Source: Desulfobacter vibrioformis DSM 8776 (GTDB lineage Bacteria > Desulfobacterota > Desulfobacteria > Desulfobacterales > Desulfobacteraceae). Taken from it: a stretch of 64,000 bases of DNA. The stretch spans positions 62,001 to 126,000 of the forward strand of contig NZ_JQKJ01000009.1 in NCBI RefSeq assembly GCF_000745975.1. The letters are read 5' to 3'. The notes under the pieces were generated by a model, which did not search any database, had not been told where the DNA came from, and worked only from the letters and a program-made list of their open reading frames with translations. Position 1 is the first letter of the stretch. Each line of letters opens with the position of its first letter. Shown here piece after piece: positions 1-12,316 of the stretch. Position numbers and translations under genes: made by a program.

Positions 1-446
1 CAGCCACAGGTGACGGCCGGAACAGGCAATATTATTTTGAAATTTGCGAAAATGCTATCGTGTCCTTTTTTGAATGGCCCGAAGCCATGAATCCCGATGA
101 AAAGCTTCATGGCGAGCCGACAAAAAAGCCTCTGGCTTTTGATCATGTAGCCATCGGTGTGGAGAATGATGAGGCGCTTAAAGAAATGAAAAACCTGCTG
201 GAATCTGCTGGGTTCTGGGTCTCTCCTGTGGTAGACCACGGGTTTATTCATTCCATCTACTCCTTTGACCCGAACAACATACCCATTGAATTTACCACGG
301 AGGTCAAAGGACGCAGCCTAAGGGAGATCCCTCGTATGAGTGACCGCAATATAAGTGATATTGCCCGGGAAGGTCATGGGCCGCAACCAGGGAAAAGGCC
401 GGCCCCCCAACCCGGGAAGCCTAAAAGAGGGCAACCCACGGGCTAG
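1..446 (+). CDS. VOC (glyoxalase/bleomycin-resistance) family protein, 3' part
   Basis: The reading frame is open from base 3 to the TAG at 444-446, so the start lies outside the window. The first visible residues (ATGDGRNRQYYFEICEN) resemble the middle of a vicinal oxygen chelate fold, with FFEWPEA next and FDHVAIGV opening a second beta-alpha-beta-beta-beta half. These proteins bind a divalent metal and act as lyases, dioxygenases or antibiotic-binding proteins; the substrate cannot be told here. The last 40 residues are rich in Pro, Gly, Lys and Arg and are probably a disordered tail. A GTG at base 60 could be read as a start, but it falls inside the conserved fold and is unlikely. Confidence 0.75.
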   Translation, partial: ATGDGRNRQYYFEICENAIVSFFEWPEAMNPDEKLHGEPTKKPLAFDHVAIGVENDEALKEMKNLLESAGFWVSPVVDHGFIHSIYSFDPNNIPIEFTTEVKGRSLREIPRMSDRNISDIAREGHGPQPGKRPAPQPGKPKRGQPTG

Positions 447-455
447 CCCTCTTTT
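423..455. terminator. Hairpin terminator overlapping the VOC stop codon
   Basis: AAAAGAGGGC at 423-432 pairs perfectly with GCCCTCTTTT at 446-455, a 10-bp stem ending in a T run on both strands. The stop codon at 444-446 lies within the hairpin. It sits between convergent genes and can serve both. Confidence 0.75.
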
Positions 456-484
456 ACACAATTCTTCTGTTTTTAACAGGCCGT

Positions 485-1183
485 TCAATCCTTAAAAACC
501 AGCTTCCCGCCAATGTGGCCAGCCACACCGGCTGCAGCAAGCATCAGAATATTGATCACAACAAATACCCAGGCCCCGGATGATTCCAGTACACCGGGAT
601 CAACCAGGTACCAGATCATTGAGGCGATGCAGCAGGTTGTGGTTACGGCGGCCGCACCGATTTTTACTTTAAAAATGGTTGTCAGGGCCTGGTTATATTT
701 TTTTTTCCATTCCAGGACACCTGTCATTGCAACCACGGGCAGAGAAATGAGAACGAACACCTGGTTGATAAACCCGGCCTTTGCCAGTATAGGCGATCCG
801 GAAATCCACGAGAGTATAAACAGGATTGCGGCCACAGGAATGACCCCGTTGGGCATGTGTACCGTCATCGGATGAGCATGATGTTTGACCGACAACTCAG
901 CCGCTTTTTCCATGTAGACCGCCACGCGGCCCTCTTTTTTCAAGGGTGGCGCCCCGGGCGTCTCAGTATCGTTTGCGGCCTTGTTTTCAGCGGCAGCCTC
1001 TTTTTCCGGGGCTGTTGTTTTTTTCTCGTCTACCTCTGGGGCTTCAGCAGCGGGTGCTTCACTAACTGTCTCATCTTCAAGAAGTACAAACTTGCTTCCG
1101 GAAACACCGCACACCGGACATTTTTCAGGGGGTTCGTCTCCTGTATGAATGTATTTACATACAGTGCATTGCCATTGTTTCAT
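485..1183 (-). CDS. Rubredoxin-like domain fused to DUF2231 membrane protein
   Basis: The N-terminus (residues 1-38) has two Cys-x-x-Cys knuckles, CTVC and CPVC, typical of the small rubredoxin-type iron site found in rubrerythrins. Residues 40-95 are a Glu/Ala/Lys-rich linker. From about residue 98 the sequence HHAHPMTVHMPNG starts a DUF2231-type membrane domain with about four hydrophobic helices and conserved histidines in the first. This suggests a membrane protein with a cytoplasmic one-iron electron-transfer head; its redox partner is unknown. An AAAGGA ribosome site lies about 9 bases before the ATG. The domain assignments come from recognition of motifs; the function is inferred. Confidence 0.8.
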   Translation of the reverse strand: MKQWQCTVCKYIHTGDEPPEKCPVCGVSGSKFVLLEDETVSEAPAAEAPEVDEKKTTAPEKEAAAENKAANDTETPGAPPLKKEGRVAVYMEKAAELSVKHHAHPMTVHMPNGVIPVAAILFILSWISGSPILAKAGFINQVFVLISLPVVAMTGVLEWKKKYNQALTTIFKVKIGAAAVTTTCCIASMIWYLVDPGVLESSGAWVFVVINILMLAAAGVAGHIGGKLVFKD

Positions 1184-1484
1184 AGATTCGATCCTTTGTA
1201 TTATTCTTTCTGGGCATCATTACATTTCAGCATACCTGTGTTGCAATTTCGCATATTCCATGCCGGTATAGCAAGCTTAAATTGATGTACAAATTGGGTT
1301 TGACCGGATTTTGCAAGCTGACTTCAGACGATGAAAACACAATATGTTGATTTGAATTTTAAGAATGATCCAACCCAAAGTTTAAATGGAAACATTTGCG
1401 AATCATTTTGAATAGTGGTAAATGTTTTTCCATTGATATTCTATTAATATTATAGCGAGTTGGATATTTTTATAAGGCATGCAT

Positions 1485-2681
1485 ATGCAGAATAATCGAG
1501 AATCAATAATTATTTCTTTTTTAAAGTTAGAATCCACTGGAGGGATACTGCTTTTTTGCTCAGCAGTGCTTGCCATAGTGATCTCAAATTCATTTCTTGA
1601 GCCATATTACAAACTTTTTATTTCGACACCTGTAGAAATAAGAATCGGCCCACTGGAAATTGCAAAGCCCTTACTGCTTTGGATCAATGACGGATTGATG
1701 GCAATATTCTTTTTTTTGGTTGGTCTTGAACTAAAACGTGAGTTACTCGAGGGTGAGCTTTCAGAAAAAAGAAAAATAATATTACCCGGAATCGGTGCTG
1801 TCGGAGGTATGGTAATTCCAGCATTAATATATCTGTTTTTTAATGCTGATGATCCTGTTGCGGTTAAGGGTTGGGCAATCCCTTCAGCAACGGATATTGC
1901 ATTCGCGTTGGGTGTGTTAACATTACTTAATTCTCGCGTCCCTTCTTCCATGAAAATTTTCCTGACCTCTTTGGCCATTTTTGATGATATTGGCGCGATA
2001 CTTATCATTGCCTTTTTCTATACGTCAAAAATTTCCCTTCTCGCCTTGGGCGTTGTCTTTCTCTGCTTGTTAATTCTTTTTTTTATGAATAAACGCAATA
2101 TCATATCGAACAGTCCTTATATTCTCATTGGTACAATTATGTGGGCAGCTACGTTAAAATCTGGTATACACGCGACCTTAGCTGGTGTGCTGCTGGCAAT
2201 GTTCATTCCTATGCGTTCAAAAAAGGACCCAGACCATTCGCCCCTTAACAGCCTGGAAAATGATTTGCATTCAATTGTCGCGTTCTTTGTTTTGCCTGTG
2301 TTCGCCTTTGCAAATGCGGGAATCAATTTTAGTGGTGTAACGGCAAACCAAATATTTCATGGCGTACCCGTCGGGATTGTGTTGGGCTTGTTTTTGGGTA
2401 AACAAATTGGCATTTTTGGATTTTGTTGGTTATTTATCAAATGCAACCTCGCCAGGTTGCCTGATAACATGAATTGGCTCAGTTTATATGGAATCTCTGC
2501 GCTTTGTGGGATAGGTTTTACGATGAGTTTATTTATTGGTTCACTCGCCTTTGAAGAAACGGGTGTTAATCTTTTGTTTGATGAAAGACTCGGTATCATA
2601 TTGGGTTCACTGCTTTCAGGTCTGCTGGGATTTCTGGTGCTCAGGGTGAGTTTAGGGAATAGGGAACGCCCCAAAAAATAA
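1485..2681 (+). CDS. nhaA: Na+/H+ antiporter NhaA
   Basis: A roughly 398-residue inner-membrane antiporter that expels Na+ in exchange for protons. It opens with the family pattern LESTGGILLF and has about eleven or twelve hydrophobic helices. The conserved ATDIAFALGVL (Asp of helix IV) and FDDIGAI (the Asp-Asp pair of helix V that binds sodium) are intact. The start at 1485 is preferred over the ATG at 1479 because the TAAGG ribosome site at 1473-1477 lies only one base before 1479 but seven before 1485. The gene is visibly more AT-rich than its neighbours, with many AAT, ATT and TTT codons, which hints at recent acquisition. The roughly 300 bases upstream are AT-rich and hold no gene; no convincing promoter could be fixed. 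Confidence 0.95.
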   Translation: MQNNRESIIISFLKLESTGGILLFCSAVLAIVISNSFLEPYYKLFISTPVEIRIGPLEIAKPLLLWINDGLMAIFFFLVGLELKRELLEGELSEKRKIILPGIGAVGGMVIPALIYLFFNADDPVAVKGWAIPSATDIAFALGVLTLLNSRVPSSMKIFLTSLAIFDDIGAILIIAFFYTSKISLLALGVVFLCLLILFFMNKRNIISNSPYILIGTIMWAATLKSGIHATLAGVLLAMFIPMRSKKDPDHSPLNSLENDLHSIVAFFVLPVFAFANAGINFSGVTANQIFHGVPVGIVLGLFLGKQIGIFGFCWLFIKCNLARLPDNMNWLSLYGISALCGIGFTMSLFIGSLAFEETGVNLLFDERLGIILGSLLSGLLGFLVLRVSLGNRERPKK

Positions 2682-2765
2682 ATTCCCAGGTTTGATTGCT
2701 TTTTTATGGCTCTCCGAGATTTTCCGTGATAGACAAGATTGTTAATTTATGAGAACAGCTTAATT

Positions 2766-5700
2766 TCATTTATCTTTGGTCTCATCCAAAACGTCCCGAA
2801 TCTTTTTTGCAAGATCGTTTATTCCAATCGGCTTCATTAAAAAACCCTTAATTCCGAGAGATTTTATCTTGTCATCTGTCATTGGCTCGCTAAAACCAGT
2901 ACAAAGCAGCACAGGGATATCAGCACGTATTTTGATCAATTCAGCGGCAAGTTTATCTCCAAGCATCTTTGGCATGGTCATATCTGTGATAATCAAATCA
3001 AATTTATCCGGATTGGCCCTGAATGCTTCGAGAGCGTCAGTACTGCTTGTACACGAAGTAACCTGATACCCTAAACGATTCAGAGTCTGTCTTTCCAAAG
3101 CAATGATACTCTTTTCATCATCCACCAAAAGGACGCTTTCAGTACCACCGAGTATGGGTTCATTTGTCTGGGTTTTTTGTTCTTCAAAATCACTTTTTAC
3201 GATCGGCAGAAAAATATGGAACGCACTCCCCTTGCCAGGCTCACTATGAATCTGGATCACCCCGTTCATGCTTTTAACGATACCGTGGACAACCGACAGT
3301 CCCATTCCGGTTCCTTTTCCCTTTTCCTTGGTGGTAAAAAACGGTTCAAAAATTTTATCAATTGTTTCCTTATCCATACCCGTACCAGTATCGACAACAG
3401 TCAAACATGCGTACGAACCTGGCATCATACCAGGAGTGATTAACTCATGCTCGCCCAATTGAATTTCTTTGAGACTTACTTTGAGTTCTCCGCCATGTTC
3501 TTCCATGGCATGATAGGCATTGGTCGCAAGGTTCATGACAATTTGATGGATCTGTGTAGGGTCTGCATTCACAGTACCGCAGTTCGGTTGCAGATTCTGA
3601 TGGATAGAAATGGTTGTGGGAATTGTCGCTCGGATAAGCTTTAAGGCTTCTTTGATAATCGGCTGCAGCTTCATCAATTTCAGATCATTGGTTCCCTGGC
3701 GTGAAAAGGTAAGAATTTGGTGAACAAGATCTCTGGCGCGCAAGGACCCCGTATAAATTTCATTCAGGCTGTTTCTGATTGAACTGTTTTCCTCCGGAGT
3801 ATCGTCCAGGAGCATTTCTGTATGACCAATAATTGAGAAAAGAATATTATTGAAGTCGTGAGCGATACCACCAGCAAGCGTTCCGATGGATTCCATCTTC
3901 TGGGATTGCTGAACATGTGCTTCCATTTTTTTGATTTTGGTAATATCGCGGAAAACAGTCAATTTTGAAATTGATCCATCTGTATGAAAGATGGGTGAGT
4001 TCGAAACAAGGTAAGTTTTGTTGTCTAAAGGACTCAGGACTTCTTCGGTGATAGAACCGCCCATGCTGACCTTTTCATGGACACACCAGGGGCATTTTTC
4101 ATCAAACCCATGAATTCTCTTATAGCAAAATTCACCTGTGGCGTCACGGCCTACCCGTTTGATCATGGACGGATTCATATATTCTATGATGAAATCGTGG
4201 GAGCATATATAGGCCGAATCCGTCATGGATTCCATCATTGAGCGGTATTTTCCTTCGCTTTCTTTCAGTGCTAACGCGATTTTTCGTTGTGCAATACCGA
4301 TGGCCAGGCTTGACGCCAGACGTTCAAACAAGGCGATTTTGTTATTATCCAATTGATCCCGTTTCCGATCATTGAATTGAAGCAAACCGATCCTTTGATT
4401 GCCAAGGGTCAAGGGGATCAATGCCACTGATTCATACCCGTCACCATGGCAGTGATTCCGCGTACTTGCATGGCGGCCTGTGCCTGCTGTGGATGCCAAG
4501 AGGTCTGTGGCGCTGTTCGTCCAAAAACTTCCCTCCTTTGTAAAGAAGGGCAAATCCGGATTAAACCGGCCTTTTACAACATTCCCGCACATGTACTCAA
4601 GTATCGGATTTCCAAAACTGTCTCGAATCAGCCCTCCTTGTTTATTCACACCACACAGATGGTGTTCGGATTCCACAAATTGAGAAGCCTCCCCCCTTGT
4701 TTCAGAGTAAGTGTAGTCATCTCCTTCTTGAAGGCAGATACCCACAGATTCAAAGTCTGACCAGTTTTGAAGTAAGCCGGTGACTTCACGAATGAGGCCA
4801 TGTAAAGTGGTTTTTTTGTGTAACGCGTTCAGGAGATTGATCGTAATCTCCTGTTCCTTCTGGTAATTGATGCGTTCGGTAATGTCGATATGTGTGCCAA
4901 CCGTTCGGGATGCATTCCCCTGGTCATCTCTCTCAACGGTTTTACCTCGGCCCAATATCCATCGCCACTTGCCCTCTTTTGTCTGCATGCGGAATTCAGT
5001 CTGAAACAGTTCACCGGATTCGAGATGTTTCAATATGGTTTGCTCTGCCTTCGGCAAATCATCGGGATGAACCAATTTTCTCCAGGTCTCAAACGCCTGG
5101 GGAAATTCGTTGGGCTCATAGCCCAGCATCGTATACCAGCGTGAGCTGAAATAAACATCTCCGGTGATGGCATTCCAGTCCCAGACAGCATCATTCACAG
5201 CACCCAATGCCAGGTTTAATCTTTCCTCACTTTTCCTCAGCTCCTCCTCTGCTTTGTGCCTTGCGCCTGTCATCTCATTGGCTGAATGTGCAAGCGTTTC
5301 CAACTCTGCGAAATCAATCAGATCAGGATTAATAGATACGGATTCAGTCGCGGCTTTTTTAAAAAATTTTGTTATTAAATCAATATTGGCTTTGGATTTT
5401 TTAGCCACCTCAAACGCAAAAAAACTTAAAAAAAGAACAAGCACAACCAATATAAAAATAATTTTTATGATATGCTGAAAAATTTGTTTTTCAACCACAG
5501 TCCTTTTCTGTCCAATGGCACGTTCAATCTCATCTATGTATATCCCTGTTCCTATGTACCAGTTCCATTCCGGAATGCCGACAACATAAGTCAATTTCGG
5601 GGCAGATTTTTTTCCGGCTATTTTCGGCATGACATATTCTACATAGCCAGACCCTGTTTTTGCGATACGAATTAATTCCTGTACAATTTTTACCCCATTG

Positions 5701-6509
5701 ATATCGATCATATTTATGTTGTTTTGATCTTTGCCGGGGGGGGTTAAGGAGACCCCATCCCACCTTGAAGCGAACACATAGCCATCGTTTTTATATGAAA
5801 TTTGTTCTATATATTCAATAACTGCGTTTTGAAGATCCCGTTCCACATCGTCTGTATATTCGCCGGCACCAATGACCCAATTCAGGGGCTTGAAAAGTTT
5901 AACAAAGGATAGTTTAGAAAAATTTCCGTGGGCGTCAGGCTTTGTCCATGTATATGAATAAAAATCTTCCCCCTTTTTTCGAACAATATCTATCATGTCT
6001 CTGATGACATACTGGCCATCAATATTCTGAAAATCCAACAGGTTCCGCCCTTCCATGTCAGGCCTGCCGGCAAACAATTCTTCAATCCCTTCAAGGTTGA
6101 ATGCAAAATAATAGCCCCGGCCATGATTGAATCGTATGGGGCGTAGGGCCTGTTTGATAATTTCCTCAATCTCCGATGATGGCCTGATTCCCTTAAATTG
6201 TTCAAATATATTTGAAGCAATAGCATGTGCCTCATAAACATGTTCTTTAATAAAATACTTAAGCTGTTTATCCGCTTGGCTCTTTTCAAATTGAATATAA
6301 GAGATAACCTTATCCACTTCATTTTTTATGAACTCTTTTTGTGCAAGGAGAAGTGTCTCACGCATGGATTTCAATTCAACCTGAAGCCCTGCAAATTCAC
6401 TCCATATCCAAATAATGCCGATAAGGCTGATTGATCCAATGGCAATCAACATTACTTTTGTTATCAGGGCATGTGTTATCGTTGGTTTTGAAATTTTTTT
6501 TCCATTCAT
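2766..6509 (-). CDS. Hybrid sensor histidine kinase (Cache, PAS, GAF, PAS, HisKA, HATPase, REC)
   Basis: 1247 residues. A membrane helix at about 16-36 and another at about 345-368 bracket two tandem Cache-type domains outside the cytoplasm; each has a GYYFAF- or GYVFAS-like core and an NWVIGAG/NWYIGTG end. Inside follow a PAS domain (about 430-550), a GAF domain (565-755) and a second PAS (765-875) containing CYKRIHGFDEKCPWC, a Cys-rich segment seen in some PAS folds. The H-box AGGIAHDFNN carries the phospho-His near residue 885. The ATP lid GKGTGMGLSVV follows, and a C-terminal REC domain has LLVDDE and the acceptor Asp in IITDMTMP near 1173. The protein probably senses a small extracellular ligand such as an organic acid. 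It starts 51 bases downstream of hrpA on the same strand. An 8-C run lies in the second Cache region. Confidence 0.92.
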   Translation of the reverse strand: MNGKKISKPTITHALITKVMLIAIGSISLIGIIWIWSEFAGLQVELKSMRETLLLAQKEFIKNEVDKVISYIQFEKSQADKQLKYFIKEHVYEAHAIASNIFEQFKGIRPSSEIEEIIKQALRPIRFNHGRGYYFAFNLEGIEELFAGRPDMEGRNLLDFQNIDGQYVIRDMIDIVRKKGEDFYSYTWTKPDAHGNFSKLSFVKLFKPLNWVIGAGEYTDDVERDLQNAVIEYIEQISYKNDGYVFASRWDGVSLTPPGKDQNNINMIDINGVKIVQELIRIAKTGSGYVEYVMPKIAGKKSAPKLTYVVGIPEWNWYIGTGIYIDEIERAIGQKRTVVEKQIFQHIIKIIFILVVLVLFLSFFAFEVAKKSKANIDLITKFFKKAATESVSINPDLIDFAELETLAHSANEMTGARHKAEEELRKSEERLNLALGAVNDAVWDWNAITGDVYFSSRWYTMLGYEPNEFPQAFETWRKLVHPDDLPKAEQTILKHLESGELFQTEFRMQTKEGKWRWILGRGKTVERDDQGNASRTVGTHIDITERINYQKEQEITINLLNALHKKTTLHGLIREVTGLLQNWSDFESVGICLQEGDDYTYSETRGEASQFVESEHHLCGVNKQGGLIRDSFGNPILEYMCGNVVKGRFNPDLPFFTKEGSFWTNSATDLLASTAGTGRHASTRNHCHGDGYESVALIPLTLGNQRIGLLQFNDRKRDQLDNNKIALFERLASSLAIGIAQRKIALALKESEGKYRSMMESMTDSAYICSHDFIIEYMNPSMIKRVGRDATGEFCYKRIHGFDEKCPWCVHEKVSMGGSITEEVLSPLDNKTYLVSNSPIFHTDGSISKLTVFRDITKIKKMEAHVQQSQKMESIGTLAGGIAHDFNNILFSIIGHTEMLLDDTPEENSSIRNSLNEIYTGSLRARDLVHQILTFSRQGTNDLKLMKLQPIIKEALKLIRATIPTTISIHQNLQPNCGTVNADPTQIHQIVMNLATNAYHAMEEHGGELKVSLKEIQLGEHELITPGMMPGSYACLTVVDTGTGMDKETIDKIFEPFFTTKEKGKGTGMGLSVVHGIVKSMNGVIQIHSEPGKGSAFHIFLPIVKSDFEEQKTQTNEPILGGTESVLLVDDEKSIIALERQTLNRLGYQVTSCTSSTDALEAFRANPDKFDLIITDMTMPKMLGDKLAAELIKIRADIPVLLCTGFSEPMTDDKIKSLGIKGFLMKPIGINDLAKKIRDVLDETKDK

Positions 6510-6559
6510 GGCAATATCTTTTTAATTTTTCTATTCTTCACTGCGACTCAGGATTCATA

Positions 6560-10585
<4,026 letters not shown>

Positions 10586-10691
10586 AATACCGCAAATAGT
10601 AGCCAAGGTTTTGAAAATGTCAAATAAACCCTTTGACACGGCCGGCTATATGTTTGCCTATACACCATAATTGTGATAGAAAATTTAAATT

Positions 10692-11450
10692 ATGACTCAA
10701 ATTATCAGTATTGCCAATCAGAAAGGTGGGGTGGGTAAAACGACCACGGCAGTCAATCTGGCTGCTTGCCTTGCTACACTTAAAAAAAAAGTGCTGCTTG
10801 TGGATTGTGATTCCCAGGCCAATGCCACAACCGCAATGGGGGTGGACAAACCCGCCTTGGAAGCGTCTTTGTATGACGGTTTGATCGGAGACGCCGGCAT
10901 TGAGGCTATGCTTTTACCCACCATGCTGCCGGGTCTGAACCTGGTGCCGGCTAATGTTGATCTCATCGGATTTGAGGTGGAGATGATGGCTGACCCAAAA
11001 CGGGAGGCCCGACTCAAGGAATTTTTGTTGCCCGTGGCTGACAAATTTGATTTCATTATTATCGACTGTCCGCCGGCGTTAAGTCTTTTAACGCTGAACG
11101 CTTTTTCCGCAAGCCATGCCGTTGTCATTCCCCTGCAAAGTGAGTTTTTTGCCCTGGAAGGACTAGGACAGCTTTTGGATACAATTAAGCGAGTCAAGAA
11201 TGCATTTAACAAGAGTTTGATAATCAAAGGTATTTTGGTGACAATGTTCGACCGCAGGACCAATCTGTCCCAGAATGTGGTGGATGACGCCAGCCAGTAT
11301 TTCAAAGACCTGGTGTTCAAGACAAAAATTCCCCGTAATGTGAAGCTTGCAGAGGCCCCAAGCTATGGTCTTCCGGTTCTTCTGTATGACAAAACATCGC
11401 CAGGTGCTAAAAGTTATATGTCCTTTGCCAGGGAACTTTTAAAACGATGA
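10692..11450 (+). CDS. parA: Chromosome-partitioning ATPase ParA (Soj)
   Basis: 252 residues, normal length for chromosomal ParA. The deviant Walker A KGGVGKTTTAVNLA starts at residue 10, the Walker A' VDCDSQAN follows, and Walker B is FIIIDCPPAL. It binds DNA as an ATP dimer and is moved by ParB to segregate replication origins. It is divergent from hrpA. A TTGACA at 10633-10638 with TATACA at 10659-10664 might be its promoter, but the 20-base spacing is poor. It overlaps parB by four bases. Confidence 0.95.
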   Translation: MTQIISIANQKGGVGKTTTAVNLAACLATLKKKVLLVDCDSQANATTAMGVDKPALEASLYDGLIGDAGIEAMLLPTMLPGLNLVPANVDLIGFEVEMMADPKREARLKEFLLPVADKFDFIIIDCPPALSLLTLNAFSASHAVVIPLQSEFFALEGLGQLLDTIKRVKNAFNKSLIIKGILVTMFDRRTNLSQNVVDDASQYFKDLVFKTKIPRNVKLAEAPSYGLPVLLYDKTSPGAKSYMSFARELLKR

Positions 11451-12316
11451 TGAACAAGAAACGGAAAAACACCGGTCTGGGCCGGGGCATATCAGCGCTG
11501 ATCCCCGATATGGAAGAACCTGAAACAAATTCGGATTTTTTCTTTTGTCAGATTGATCAGTTAAGCCCTAACCGCTACCAGCCAAGAACCCGGTTCAGTG
11601 AAGAGGACCAGGAACGGCTTACCCAGTCCATTGCCCAGCAGGGTGTGCTCCAGCCCCTTTTGGCCAGGAAAATGGCTGGTGCCTATGAGCTGATTGCCGG
11701 AGAGCGGCGCTTGCGGGCCGCAAAAGCGGCCGGACTTTCCCAGGTGCCTGTGATTATTCTGGATCTCACGAACGAGCAGGTGCTTGAAGTTTCGATTATT
11801 GAAAATATCCAAAGGAAAAATCTTAACGTATTAGAAGAAGCCGAAGCCTATTTCCGGCTTATTGACGAGTTTGGATATACCCAGGAAAAGGTGGCCGAAA
11901 AAATCGGCAAGAACCGGTCCACCATTGCCAACCTGCTGCGTCTGCGCAGTCTTCCCGAAGAGATCAAGGAGAGTCTGATTTCCGAGCAGATCAGCATGGG
12001 ACATGCCCGGGCACTGCTGGGGGCAGGCTGTGTTGAAAATCAGCTCTATTTGTTCGCCCAGGTGATGGAACAACATCTGTCGGTGCGGGAAACCGAACGT
12101 CTGGTCAATCAGGCTAAAAAACAACCCCAGAAAATTGCAACAAAAATCAGTGCTGACGAAAAACAGTTTCTGGAAGAGACCTCCTCCCAGATATCCTCCC
12201 GGATGAACTTTCCGGTCTCCATAAAGAAACGCGGGGGCCGTGGAAAAATCGAGATCAAATTCTCCTCCGGGGCCGAATTCAACCGTCTTGTGGAGTTGCT
12301 GAGTAAAATTTCATGA
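11447..12316 (+). CDS. parB: Chromosome-partitioning protein ParB (Spo0J)
   Basis: 289 residues. The N-terminus has [12 protein letters not shown]. The CTP-binding core contains [17 protein letters not shown] and [10 protein letters not shown] helix-turn-helix with [23 protein letters not shown] follows, and the C-terminal dimerisation region ends the protein. ParB binds parS sites and slides as a CTP clamp, stimulating ParA. The ATG overlaps the parA stop, and the parB stop overlaps the start of the next gene, so the three genes are probably co-translated. No parS site of the TGTTTCACGTGAAACA type was seen in the window. Confidence 0.95.
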   Translation: MMNKKRKNTGLGRGISALIPDMEEPETNSDFFFCQIDQLSPNRYQPRTRFSEEDQERLTQSIAQQGVLQPLLARKMAGAYELIAGERRLRAAKAAGLSQVPVIILDLTNEQVLEVSIIENIQRKNLNVLEEAEAYFRLIDEFGYTQEKVAEKIGKNRSTIANLLRLRSLPEEIKESLISEQISMGHARALLGAGCVENQLYLFAQVMEQHLSVRETERLVNQAKKQPQKIATKISADEKQFLEETSSQISSRMNFPVSIKKRGGRGKIEIKFSSGAEFNRLVELLSKIS

